From Thalassococcus_A lentus (GTDB lineage: Bacteria; Pseudomonadota; Alphaproteobacteria; Rhodobacterales; Rhodobacteraceae): a stretch of DNA of 42,891 nucleotides. The notes under the pieces were generated by a model. The model was not told the DNA's origin. It searched no databases and saw only the letters and a list, made by a program, of their open reading frames with translations. A program made the translations under genes and the position numbers. Of the stretch, positions 32,825 to 41,346 are shown piece by piece. Numbering within the stretch: the first letter of the stretch is position 1; the number at the start of each line of letters is the position of its first letter. The stretch lies in contig NZ_JAQIOY010000013.1 of the NCBI RefSeq assembly GCF_028023555.1, positions 1 to 42,891 of the forward strand. Reading direction: 5' to 3'.

Positions 32825-33763
32825 ATGCAAATTTCGCAAAGCCCACCAAAAGAAATCGGCATCCTGCTGTTTCCGGACTTTTCGAACCACTGTCTGGCCA
32901 ACACGGTTGAACCGCTGCGGGCCGCAAATTCGCTGGCGCGGCGCACGCTTTATCGCTGGCAGTTTCTTGGTCTGTCGAAATCAGAGGTGATCTCGTCCTC
33001 TGGACTGCCCGTCACACCGGAATGCGCGCTGTCGGATCATCCCGGTGGAGCCATGCTTTTGGTGATGCCCAGTTATGGCCACACCACGCATACGGCTTCA
33101 CCTGTTTTGGCAGCCTTGCGGGCAGCGGAACGGCGTTTTGCCTGCCTCGCTGGTCTGGACACGGGCAGCTGGCTGCTGGCCGCGGCCGGGTTGCTGGACG
33201 GACATCCCGCAACAATCCACTGGGACGTTCTGGATCAGTTCGCCGAGGCCTTTCCCGATGTCGATGTTGTGCAGGACCGGTTCATTCTGGGAACAAAAAG
33301 GGCCAGTTGCGGTGGGGGTGTCACAGCGCTTGAAATGATGCTGGCGATGATCGCCAGGGATCATGGCGCCATGCTGGCACTCGAAGTGGGTGCCCTGTTC
33401 ATGCATGGCGAACGCGCGCCGGGCGCAATGGCCGAGGCCGCCAGCCGCCCGGGCCAAATCGTGCAGGCAGCGGCAGCACTGATGCGTCGCAACATAGAAG
33501 AACCGCTAAGCCTTCCCAACGTCGCACAAACACTGGGGTTGAGCCAAAGAACCCTTGAGGCCTATTTCAAACGCGAAACCGGCCAAAGCCCGGCGGCGGT
33601 CTATCGCGCGCTGCGGCTTGCCGAAGCGCGGCGCCTGACGGAACAAACACGTCTGAGCGTCTCAGAAATCGCGACCCGCTGCGGCTATGACAACGCCAGC
33701 GCGATGACACGGGCGTTTCGTCTGCACCATGGAACAACACCACGAGAGATGCGGGCCTTTTGA
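32825..33763 (+). CDS. GlxA/CdhR-type AraC-family regulator
   Basis: A 312-residue regulator with an N-terminal DJ-1/PfpI-like domain (about 10-180, with ILLFPDFSNHCLANTVEPLRAAN and SCGGGVTALEMML) and a C-terminal AraC helix-turn-helix pair (about 215-312; SLPNVAQTLGLSQRTLEAYFKRETGQSP, then SVSEIATRCGYDNASAMTRAFR). GlxA-type AraC proteins such as CdhR and GbdR control carnitine and betaine genes in Pseudomonas. This one is divergent from a carnitine-type operon, so a role in its control is likely. ATG 32825 follows GGAG. Confidence 0.88.
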   Translation: MQISQSPPKEIGILLFPDFSNHCLANTVEPLRAANSLARRTLYRWQFLGLSKSEVISSSGLPVTPECALSDHPGGAMLLVMPSYGHTTHTASPVLAALRAAERRFACLAGLDTGSWLLAAAGLLDGHPATIHWDVLDQFAEAFPDVDVVQDRFILGTKRASCGGGVTALEMMLAMIARDHGAMLALEVGALFMHGERAPGAMAEAASRPGQIVQAAAALMRRNIEEPLSLPNVAQTLGLSQRTLEAYFKRETGQSPAAVYRALRLAEARRLTEQTRLSVSEIATRCGYDNASAMTRAFRLHHGTTPREMRAF

Positions 33764-34501
33764 TCAGCTGTCGTGCGCTGCAAACCGGGGCGGTACCAGG
33801 CCTGCATGAAACCATTGCGCCAGTGTGACCATGGAAAAACACGGCAACCCGGTCGCCCGGGTGATGTCGCGTGCATAGGGGCCCATGTTCGTGCATTCCA
33901 AAACGATGGCGCCCAGATCCGGATGCGCCTGTTTCATCGCCATGGCGGCGTCCACGTTGTCCTGACGGGCTTTGTTCACATCCATCTGAATTTCATTATC
34001 GAGAATGGCCCGCGTAAATTCGTGTCCGCCTTCTGTTGATCCGATGGGGGTGCCTTCGGGCACATGGGCCGCCGACAAATGTGCGACAGTCAGGGTCGAG
34101 GCCGAAATCGTCAGGATTCCGGCACGGCGCCCCGCAGGCAACATTCGGTTTACCAGATCAACCTGGCATAGGCTGGACGTCAAAACCGGAACCGGAACAG
34201 CCTCGGCAAGCGCGGTCTGGAACAGCGCCAGAAACCCACAATTCGTTGTGATCCCATCGGCACCATCAGCGACCAGCTGCTGCGCGGCGTCGATAAAGGC
34301 TGGCAGCATCCCCTCAGCCCCCCGCCGCACGATCAGATCAGGCGATGCATCCCGCACAATGCGATAGAGCACCGGAAACGGCCATGTGCCAGCATGCCCC
34401 ATATCGCCCGGGATCCGGGGAAACCGCGCGTCCAGCATCAATATCCCAAGGCTTGCGCCGTAAATGGATTTGCCGCCGCTGGCGATGTCTTGGCTGTCCA
34501 T
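33764..34501 (-). CDS. Asp/Glu racemase-family protein
   Basis: A 245-residue protein of the aspartate/glutamate/hydantoin racemase fold. Both cysteines of the family are present: TTNCGFLALF (about residue 88) and LECTNMGPYA (about residue 202). Members racemise or isomerise alpha-substituted acids, hydantoins or maleate, or decarboxylate arylmalonates; with both cysteines, racemase-type chemistry is more likely. The stop abuts the stop of the GlxA-type gene (adjacent bases). It is divergent from the ThDP enzyme gene across about 160 bp. Confidence 0.83.
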   Translation of the reverse strand: MDSQDIASGGKSIYGASLGILMLDARFPRIPGDMGHAGTWPFPVLYRIVRDASPDLIVRRGAEGMLPAFIDAAQQLVADGADGITTNCGFLALFQTALAEAVPVPVLTSSLCQVDLVNRMLPAGRRAGILTISASTLTVAHLSAAHVPEGTPIGSTEGGHEFTRAILDNEIQMDVNKARQDNVDAAMAMKQAHPDLGAIVLECTNMGPYARDITRATGLPCFSMVTLAQWFHAGLVPPRFAAHDS

Positions 34502-34660
34502 GGCTGTTCCCTTTGCCCCGAAGGCTCACTTTGCATGTACCGATACAGCACCGCGCTTTGCACCCGTTTGCAAGCCAATTCACGCCATAGGACTGGACAC
34601 TCGGTGCTTGCCAAAAGCTGATCTGCCCCGCACTCTCGCAGCGCAACACCGGGGAATGTC

Positions 34661-36355
34661 ATGAAAGACTCAAACAAACTCAATGGCGCCGAAGCGATGG
34701 TGCGCATGCTCGAAGCGCAGGGTGTCACCCATGTTTTTGGCCTGTGCGGCGATACAACTTTGCCGTTTTATGACGCGCTCTACACGCTGGATCACAATAT
34801 AACCCATGTCCTGACGCGGGACGAACGCTGCGCCGCTTACATGGCCGATGGATATGCGCGCGTGACCGGCCGTGTCGGCGTTTGTGAAGGGCCATCAGGC
34901 GGCGGCGCCACCTATATCCTGCCCGGTCTGATCGAAGCGAACGAAAGCTCATATCCGGTGCTAGCCATTACAACCGACATTTCTGTTGGCTCCTATGGGA
35001 AATACCCGCTGACCGAAGTCGATCAGGAAGCCTTGATGCGCCCTTTGACCAAATACAACACGGTCATCAAGCAATCTGCCCATATCCCGCGCATGGTGCG
35101 CGCGGCGTTTCGTGCCATGACAACCGCCCGTCCCGGCAGCGCGCATCTCGGTTTGCCCTACGACATTCAGTACGATGCTGTCGATCCAACGGACGTTTGG
35201 GGCGATACGACCCACGCAACATACCCGGCCCGCGCGACGGCCCCGGAAACCGGCGCAGCCGAAGCCGCGGTCGAAGCAATCCTGACAGCCAAACGGCCTT
35301 TGATTGTCTGTGGCGGCGGCGTGGTGATTGCCAAAGCCTGGGACGCGCTGGGCCAAATCGCGGAAAGTCTGGACATCGCCGTTGCCACCTCTGTCTCTGG
35401 CAAGGGATCCCTGTCTGATGATCACCCGCTCTCGCTAGGCGTGGTAGGCTCGAACGGCGGCACGGATGAGACGTGGGAAATGATGACCGATGCCGATCTG
35501 GTCGTTTTCATGGGCTGCCGCGCCGGGTCGACCACCACAAAACGCTGGGAAGCACCCGCACCGGGCACGCGCATCGTGCATTTTGACAGTGATCCCATGG
35601 TGATCGGGGCCAACTATCAGACCGAAGTCGGCGTGGTCGGCGATCTGCGCCTTGCACTGGATCAGGTCAACGCTGTCTTGCAAAAGCGGTCTGATCTGCC
35701 GCGTTTTGGTGGGGCTGCTTCGGTGGCAGAAATCAAGAAACGCAAATTTGCGCGCTTTGCCGAACTGGCAGCCAGCGACCAAGCGCCCATGCGCCCCGAA
35801 CGGCTGATCGACACGCTCAACCGGCTGCTGCCCGAACGATCCGTCGTCGTGTCAGACCCCGGCGCGTCTTGCCCTTACTACAACGCCTATGGTCACCTGC
35901 CAAAACCGGGGCGTCACTACATCACCAACCGCGCGCATGGAGCGTTGGGCTATGCGCTTGGGGCATCGCTTGGCGCTTGGTTCGGACGGCCAGAGGCCAA
36001 AGTGGTCGCGATGATGGGGGATGGATCCTTTGGGTTCACCTGCGGTGAACTGGAAACAGTGGTTCGCCACAAAGCCCCCATCACCTTTATCGTTCTGAAC
36101 AATGCCAGCTATGGCTGGATCAAGGCCAGCCAGATGGCCGACAAGGACAAGCGGTATTTCCACGTTGATTTTTTGCGCACAGACAATGCAAAGGTCGCCG
36201 AAGGCTTTGGTCTAAAAGCATGGAGCGTATCCGAACCCGCAGATTTTGAGCCCGCGCTCGCTGCTGCGCTGGCCCATGACGGACCGACTTTGATCGATGT
36301 GCAGGTTCAGCCTTTGGAAGAGGCCGCTGCGCCCGTTATGCGATGGATGGGGTAG
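34661..36355 (+). CDS. ThDP-dependent enzyme (acetolactate synthase/decarboxylase family)
   Basis: A 564-residue protein with the three-domain layout of ThDP enzymes: pyrimidine domain (about 1-175, catalytic glutamate E55 in LTRDERCAAYMADGYAR), central domain (about 190-320, PLIVCGGGVVIAKAWDALG) and the ThDP pyrophosphate domain (about 390-560, MGDGSFGFTCGELETVV...IVLNN, the GDGx...NN motif). Acetolactate synthases, sulfopyruvate-type and phenylpyruvate-type decarboxylases share this layout; substrate residues cannot be read. It is likely co-transcribed with the class II aldolase-like gene 90 bp after. Confidence 0.88.
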   Translation: MKDSNKLNGAEAMVRMLEAQGVTHVFGLCGDTTLPFYDALYTLDHNITHVLTRDERCAAYMADGYARVTGRVGVCEGPSGGGATYILPGLIEANESSYPVLAITTDISVGSYGKYPLTEVDQEALMRPLTKYNTVIKQSAHIPRMVRAAFRAMTTARPGSAHLGLPYDIQYDAVDPTDVWGDTTHATYPARATAPETGAAEAAVEAILTAKRPLIVCGGGVVIAKAWDALGQIAESLDIAVATSVSGKGSLSDDHPLSLGVVGSNGGTDETWEMMTDADLVVFMGCRAGSTTTKRWEAPAPGTRIVHFDSDPMVIGANYQTEVGVVGDLRLALDQVNAVLQKRSDLPRFGGAASVAEIKKRKFARFAELAASDQAPMRPERLIDTLNRLLPERSVVVSDPGASCPYYNAYGHLPKPGRHYITNRAHGALGYALGASLGAWFGRPEAKVVAMMGDGSFGFTCGELETVVRHKAPITFIVLNNASYGWIKASQMADKDKRYFHVDFLRTDNAKVAEGFGLKAWSVSEPADFEPALAAALAHDGPTLIDVQVQPLEEAAAPVMRWMG

Positions 36356-36445
36356 TCGGCGTATCGCTGGCGGCACACAATCTCGATTGACACAAACCAT
36401 ATGCAGCAGGACACTCTTGCCAGTCACAGTCCGTGGGAGAAGAAC

Positions 36446-37204
36446 ATGAACGCACCTCAGAGCATTGCCAACATTGACCATTGGCAGGAACGGGTCGATC
36501 TGGCCGCAGCCTTTCGCTGGACCGCGCGCTTGGGTTTTCATGAAGCCGTGGCAAACCACTTCAGTCTTTCGATCAATGACGATGGGACAGAATTCCTGAT
36601 GAACCCGAACCTGATGCACTTTTCGCGCATCAAGGCATCAGACCTGATCGTCGTCGACGCGAACGACCCCGATACGCTGTCCAAACCCGGCGCGCCTGAT
36701 CCGACGGCCTGGGGGTTGCATGGCGGTCTGCATCGCCTGTGCCCGCAGGCGCGATGCGCGATGCATGTGCATTCTGTTCATGCCACCGTGCTTGCCTGTC
36801 TCAAGGACAAGCGCCTGCCCCCCATTGATCAGAACTGCGCGATGTTCTTTGACCGGATCGCCATCGACAACAATTATGGCGGTCTGGCTTTTGAAGACGA
36901 AGGCGCGCGTTGTGCGGACTTGCTGAAAAACCCCAAACACAAGGTTCTGGTCATGGGCAATCACGGCGTCATGGTCATCGGCCAGACCGTCGCGGAAACC
37001 TTCAATCGTCTGTACTACTTTGAACGCGCTGCCGAGACCTATATCCGCGCGCTGCAAACCGGGATGGCGCTGGATGTTCTGTCCGATGAGATCGCCGAAA
37101 AAGTTGCCTCTGAGATCGAAGACTATCCCGTCGATCAAGAGGCCCGTCACCTCGAAGAACTGAAGGCCATTCTGGATACCGAAGGGTCAGACTACGCGCA
37201 CTAA
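36446..37204 (+). CDS. Class II aldolase/adducin-family protein
   Basis: A 252-residue class II aldolase/adducin fold protein. Zinc-type histidines are seen in MHVHSVHA (about 107-112) and GNHGVMVIGQT (about 182-192). In my alignment, the position of the usual catalytic glutamate (before the WRFH-like motif) reads alanine in DPTAWGLH, as in adducin-like members. A classic aldolase reaction is therefore doubtful; decarboxylation, epimerisation or another function is possible. ATG 36446 follows GGGAGAAG. It lies 90 bp after the ThDP gene. Confidence 0.83.
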   Translation: MNAPQSIANIDHWQERVDLAAAFRWTARLGFHEAVANHFSLSINDDGTEFLMNPNLMHFSRIKASDLIVVDANDPDTLSKPGAPDPTAWGLHGGLHRLCPQARCAMHVHSVHATVLACLKDKRLPPIDQNCAMFFDRIAIDNNYGGLAFEDEGARCADLLKNPKHKVLVMGNHGVMVIGQTVAETFNRLYYFERAAETYIRALQTGMALDVLSDEIAEKVASEIEDYPVDQEARHLEELKAILDTEGSDYAH

Positions 37205-37336
37205 AACGATTTCCGACCCATCCAGATGTATCCAGTTCGGTAACTGGCAATGCTATTCGCCGGTTCAGTGACCGCCAATGCATGAGCCAATTTTCAGAGT
37301 TCAGCTCGTTTTCCTACGCTCATTCAAGGTGGCGAA

Positions 37337-38887
37337 ATGTTGCGAAAACTGTTCAGATCCCTGATATGGCTGGTTGCCAGCTTTGCGGTTTTTGTTATCG
37401 CCGCGCGCATTGTTTTTCCCCTTCCAGACATCTCGGAACGTCGTCTTTCGACCGCGATTCCAGCCTCTCAAGAGACGGAGTTCGGGCGCGTGGCCCTCGA
37501 AGCTGCCGAAATCTATTCCGGTCTTTCGGGAGTAACGCCCATGCCTGGCGGAATCGATGCATTGGCCAGCCGCTTGAGCATGATCAACCAAGCCCAGCAA
37601 AGCATAGATGCGCAATATTACATCTGGCACGATGATCTATCGGGTATTGTTTTATTGGACGCATTGGACAAAGCGGCAGACAGAGGCGTGAAAATCCGTC
37701 TCTTGCTGGATGACAACGGTGTGCCTGGCCTTGATGGTTTCCTCGCTGCTTTGAATGCGCATCCCAATTTTGAAATCAGGCTATTCAACCCGTCAACAGT
37801 GCGTTCGCCGAAAGCGATGAGTTTCTTGTTTGACTTCTTTCGCATGAACCGCCGGATGCACAACAAATCACTCACGGTAGACGGAGCCGTGACAATTATT
37901 GGTGGCCGCAACATAGGCGATGAGTACTTTGAGGTGGGTGAGACCTTTTACAAGGATATGGATGTTCTAGCCGTTGGCCGGATCGCACAAGAGGTCGCAT
38001 CTGTTTTTGATGCCTATTGGAACAGCCAATCTGTTTTTGAAGTCGAATCCATTATTCCCGGGCGAGGCGCGCGTGCAGAGTTTGATGTGCGCGTCAAAGC
38101 CGTCCTGTCAGGCAATGAAAGTGCGCTGGTTTTGGACGACGTGGCGTCCAGTGCGAACAAACTGGCTTCGCGCATAGAGCTATTGGAATGGACAAAAGTT
38201 ACATTGGTTGCGGATGACCCGATCAAGGGTTTGGGTAAGGCAACCCGAGACGATCTCATGATATTTCGCCTCGATGCCATTATGGGCGATGTCGAAACCC
38301 GCCTTGACCTTGCCAGCGCCTATTTTGTGCCCGGGCGGCAAGGAACCAAATATTTTTCGGATCTCGCGATTCAGGGCAAAGATGTCAATATTCTCACCAA
38401 TGCCATGAACACGACGGACGTGATGTTGGTTCATGCCGGATACACTAAATATCGGCGCGCTCTGCTGGATTCTGGTGTCGATTTGTTTGAGCTGAAACTG
38501 CGCGGCGAACTTGCACCCGGCTCTGACAATCAGCTCAATCCGCTTGGTTTGCGCGGCGCGTCTCTGCATGCAAAAACTTTTGCCATCGACAACGAAAAGG
38601 TCTTCATTGGCTCGTTCAATTTTGACCCTCGATCTGCAATTCTTAACTGTGAAATGGGATTTCTGATTGAAAGCCCTAAAATGGCACGGTCTTTCAGCCA
38701 AACATTCGACGGCCCCTTGGACTTGGTTACATATCAACCAAGGCTAAGCGCCGATGACCGGATGGTGTGGGCAGAACCCTCTGCTACAAGCGATCCGATG
38801 ATTTGGCAGCAAGAGCCGGGAACCAGCCTTTTCAGGCAAATAGGTCTTGCCGTTCTCCAAGTGCTGCCGATCGAGTGGATGCTATAG
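37337..38887 (+). CDS. Phospholipase D/cardiolipin synthase family protein
   Basis: A 516-residue protein with an N-terminal membrane anchor (about 8-27) and two HKD motifs of the phospholipase D superfamily: MHNKSLTVDGAV (H175, K177, D182) with GGRNIGDEY after it, and LHAKTFAIDNEKVFIGSFN in the second half. Two motifs plus the signal anchor suit a periplasm-facing ClsC-like cardiolipin synthase or a phospholipid transesterase. The DNA is visibly AT-richer than its neighbours, with more A/T-ending codons, which hints at a different origin or recent transfer. ATG 37337 has AGGTGG nearby. Confidence 0.88.
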   Translation: MLRKLFRSLIWLVASFAVFVIAARIVFPLPDISERRLSTAIPASQETEFGRVALEAAEIYSGLSGVTPMPGGIDALASRLSMINQAQQSIDAQYYIWHDDLSGIVLLDALDKAADRGVKIRLLLDDNGVPGLDGFLAALNAHPNFEIRLFNPSTVRSPKAMSFLFDFFRMNRRMHNKSLTVDGAVTIIGGRNIGDEYFEVGETFYKDMDVLAVGRIAQEVASVFDAYWNSQSVFEVESIIPGRGARAEFDVRVKAVLSGNESALVLDDVASSANKLASRIELLEWTKVTLVADDPIKGLGKATRDDLMIFRLDAIMGDVETRLDLASAYFVPGRQGTKYFSDLAIQGKDVNILTNAMNTTDVMLVHAGYTKYRRALLDSGVDLFELKLRGELAPGSDNQLNPLGLRGASLHAKTFAIDNEKVFIGSFNFDPRSAILNCEMGFLIESPKMARSFSQTFDGPLDLVTYQPRLSADDRMVWAEPSATSDPMIWQQEPGTSLFRQIGLAVLQVLPIEWML

Positions 38888-39101
38888 CGGCAAACCTTAC
38901 ATGCCACTAAAGAGATCAGCCTCTCGCAGTATATGTCGGGGGCTGGCCCTTTCCTTTTGGGTCGGACGACACGTCGCAAACAGAACAGAATCTTCGGATT
39001 GAACCAGAACACCATGCCTCAAGCGGACAGGAGGACATGAACTGGCAAGTTCGGATCAGGACAAAGAGGCGGCCCGTTGGAACCACCATCCACAGGGTGC
39101 C

Positions 39102-40037
39102 GTGGCGCTGAACCCATTGTTTCAATGGCCGCCAAAGCCGGCAGCGGTACTGCGGTGGTATTCAGCCTATTGGCTGGCGATCTCCAGCACGACCTTCACA
39201 ATCGCTCTGGCCTTTGTGGGTTATGCGGTTTTCCTGCCGCCGCTGACTGCGATGGCAGAATGGGCACCCGGATGGATGATCACGGTCTGGCTATTGAACC
39301 TGATCCCACATGTGGCAACCGCCGGTCTTTTGCACCTTTGGCTTTATCGCTGGCGCGGTCAGGGAACGGCCTATAAATTCGATCCGCGCGACCAAACCCG
39401 TGACAATGGCACCTTTACCTTTCGCAATCAGGTCCACGACAACATGTTCTGGACCATTGCCAGCGGAATCACCCAATGGACCATCGCGCAATGGATTGTG
39501 TTCTGGGCCATGGCAAACGGATACGCACCGGCCTTTGCCTTTCCGGACAATCCCTTGTGGTTTCTGGCGATGTTCCCGGTTCTCGTGATTTGGTCCAGCT
39601 TTCATTTCTATTGGGTCCACAGGGCCTTGCACTGGCCGCCGCTCTATAAGCTCGCCCACTCCCTGCATCACCGAAACGTCAATGTCGGCCCGTGGTCCGG
39701 CATCTCGATGCACCCGGTCGAACACCTGCTGTTCTACACCAACTTCCTGATTCATTTCGTACTGCCCACTCACCCGATGCACCTGTTGTTTCACGGGTAT
39801 ATGCAATCGATCCACCCGGTGTTTTCGCACTCGGGGTTTGAGCAGCTGTACGTGGCTGACAAGGAACGCGCGAAGATGGGCGATTTTTTCCACCAGCTCC
39901 ACCACCGTTACTTCGAATGCAACTACGGCACGGTCGAGATGCCATGGGATCGATGGTTCGGATCATTTCATGACGGATCTGCACAGGCCACTCAAGAAAC
40001 CCGCGCACGCAAGAAACAGATGTACACGGGGCGCTGA
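39102..40037 (+). CDS. Sterol desaturase/fatty acid hydroxylase-family membrane protein
   Basis: A membrane di-iron protein with the family histidine motifs HFYWVHRALH, HSLHHRN and HQLHHRYFECNYG and about four hydrophobic segments. The start is unclear. GTG 39102 gives 311 residues. The frame stays open upstream with protein-like sequence (WNHHPQGAVALNP), and a CTG at 39042 lies 7 nt after a perfect AGGAGG (39029-39034); no ATG exists in this frame there. The ATG at 39037 is in another frame and stops after 24 codons. Substrate unknown; relatives act on lipids or sterol-like compounds. Confidence 0.85.
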   Translation: MALNPLFQWPPKPAAVLRWYSAYWLAISSTTFTIALAFVGYAVFLPPLTAMAEWAPGWMITVWLLNLIPHVATAGLLHLWLYRWRGQGTAYKFDPRDQTRDNGTFTFRNQVHDNMFWTIASGITQWTIAQWIVFWAMANGYAPAFAFPDNPLWFLAMFPVLVIWSSFHFYWVHRALHWPPLYKLAHSLHHRNVNVGPWSGISMHPVEHLLFYTNFLIHFVLPTHPMHLLFHGYMQSIHPVFSHSGFEQLYVADKERAKMGDFFHQLHHRYFECNYGTVEMPWDRWFGSFHDGSAQATQETRARKKQMYTGR

Positions 40038-40049
40038 TGCGGGGGAATA

Positions 40050-40535
40050 TCAACCCGGCCGAAGTCCGGTTTCGACCAACAGACCTTTGCGCTTGGCCTC
40101 ATAGTAGTACCCGCGCGCATACCACATAATTGCCGCATCCGGATCGCCATCCGCCACGATCCACGCGCCGCGCAGATATTTCAGCCCGTACTTTAGGTTC
40201 GTATCGGCATCCAGCAATTCGCCGGGGACACCGCGAAAACCCATCGTGCGCGCGGTCTGCGGAAGAATTTGCAGCAGGCCATAGTAGGGCCCGTTTCGCG
40301 CAGAGGGGCGGTGTGTGCTTTCGCGAATGGCAAGCCGGTGCACAAGACTGCGCGGCAATCCGTAATGGTCAGCCCAATGATTGATCTTGGCCCGCAACTG
40401 CGGCGTTTCATTTGGATGGAGCGGAATATCCATCTGCTCGGCCACAGATTTCTCCGGCTCCGCGCCGCTTTGCGCCGCCGCGCACCCCAACAAAAACGGG
40501 AAAAAGCAAAGGACAAAGATCGGACGTGTCAGCAT
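40050..40535 (-). CDS. Lytic transglycosylase lipoprotein
   Basis: A 161-residue lipoprotein: signal sequence with the lipobox LLGC (C18 lipidated) followed by a transglycosylase SLT domain (about 50-155). Catalytic glutamate is E72 in IRESTHRPSARNGPYYGLLQI, with NTGAxG-type motifs replaced by MWYARGYYYEAKRKG near the end. These enzymes cut the glycan of peptidoglycan with formation of an anhydro end, on the periplasmic side. Short for the family; it is a minimal catalytic domain. It ends convergent with the desaturase gene (12 bp). Confidence 0.85.
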   Translation of the reverse strand: MLTRPIFVLCFFPFLLGCAAAQSGAEPEKSVAEQMDIPLHPNETPQLRAKINHWADHYGLPRSLVHRLAIRESTHRPSARNGPYYGLLQILPQTARTMGFRGVPGELLDADTNLKYGLKYLRGAWIVADGDPDAAIMWYARGYYYEAKRKGLLVETGLRPG

Positions 40536-40617
40536 TCAGAGCCTCCTGCCCGCAAAGAATAGCCCAGCGGCAAGAGAGGACACCAGCGCAGAACACGGCA
40601 TCGGCCAATGCCCGCCG

Positions 40618-41256
40618 TCAGGCCTTGCGCATCACCAGAACCAGCGCCGTATCGGCGGCGTGTGCGTCGTCAATCTGGCCAGACCCATCATAGATCTGAA
40701 CCTGTTCGGTTCGGCTTTCGGATAGGACACCCTGCACTTTCAATGCGTGCACCGCGGCCTCAAATCCACCCGCCACCCAATGCGCTGCATTCACCGACAA
40801 AGCCATCAGCCCGCCGCTGCAAACGGTACGGCACACTTCGGCCAAGGCTTCGGGTCCGACGTGGCCATGCGTGAAGGTGCCTGAACTGACTGCGCCCTGA
40901 TACGCGCCGTCATCAACCGGCAAGCGATCCAGAAGATCACCAGTAAAAACAGCGCTATAGACCTGTTTTTCTTTCGCAACTCGCAGCATTTCAGCCGATA
41001 AATCCGTGCCATCAATCGGGCCAAGCCCCAGATGCACAAGTGCTTGACCCAGCAATCCAGTGCCGGCCCCGACATCCAGAACCGGACCACACCCGCCCGC
41101 CGCGGCAAAGACACGCGCGACTTGATCCGGCAGGCGGTACCCCATCTGTTCAGCAAAACCGCTGTCATAGGTTGTCGCCCAATCGGCATAGAGGCGTTTG
41201 TTGTCCTCTTGCCCCTGTAAACTGTAGGCCGCGTCCAATGATGGTTTGTCGCTCAT
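40618..41256 (-). CDS. SAM-dependent methyltransferase
   Basis: A 212-residue class I methyltransferase. Motif I is VLDVGAGTGLLG (59-70), the acidic end of beta-2 is GTDLSAEML, and motif post-I is the FTGDLLDRLP region. It lies next to an NAD-dependent epimerase-like gene on the other strand. The substrate is unknown; small-molecule methyltransferases of this type are common in the group. The start is conventional (ATG 41256). Confidence 0.87.
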   Translation of the reverse strand: MSDKPSLDAAYSLQGQEDNKRLYADWATTYDSGFAEQMGYRLPDQVARVFAAAGGCGPVLDVGAGTGLLGQALVHLGLGPIDGTDLSAEMLRVAKEKQVYSAVFTGDLLDRLPVDDGAYQGAVSSGTFTHGHVGPEALAEVCRTVCSGGLMALSVNAAHWVAGGFEAAVHALKVQGVLSESRTEQVQIYDGSGQIDDAHAADTALVLVMRKA

Positions 41257-41346
41257 AGCTTCAGGTTAGACCGGCAATCACCGACGCGCCAAGTCCGCAC
41301 GCGCGCTTTTGCTTGCAAAACCGCCATTCAGCGGCCACCAAAGGGC

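Noticed and set aside
34530..34572. Three TTTGCA direct repeats before the ThDP enzyme gene
   Set aside because: A 6-mer three times in 160 bp with uneven spacing is too weak to call an operator without comparison.
39037..39111. 24-codon frame starting at ATG 39037
   Set aside because: The AGGAGG is only 2 nt from this ATG, which is too close, and the peptide is very short; kept only as an alternative in the desaturase start question.
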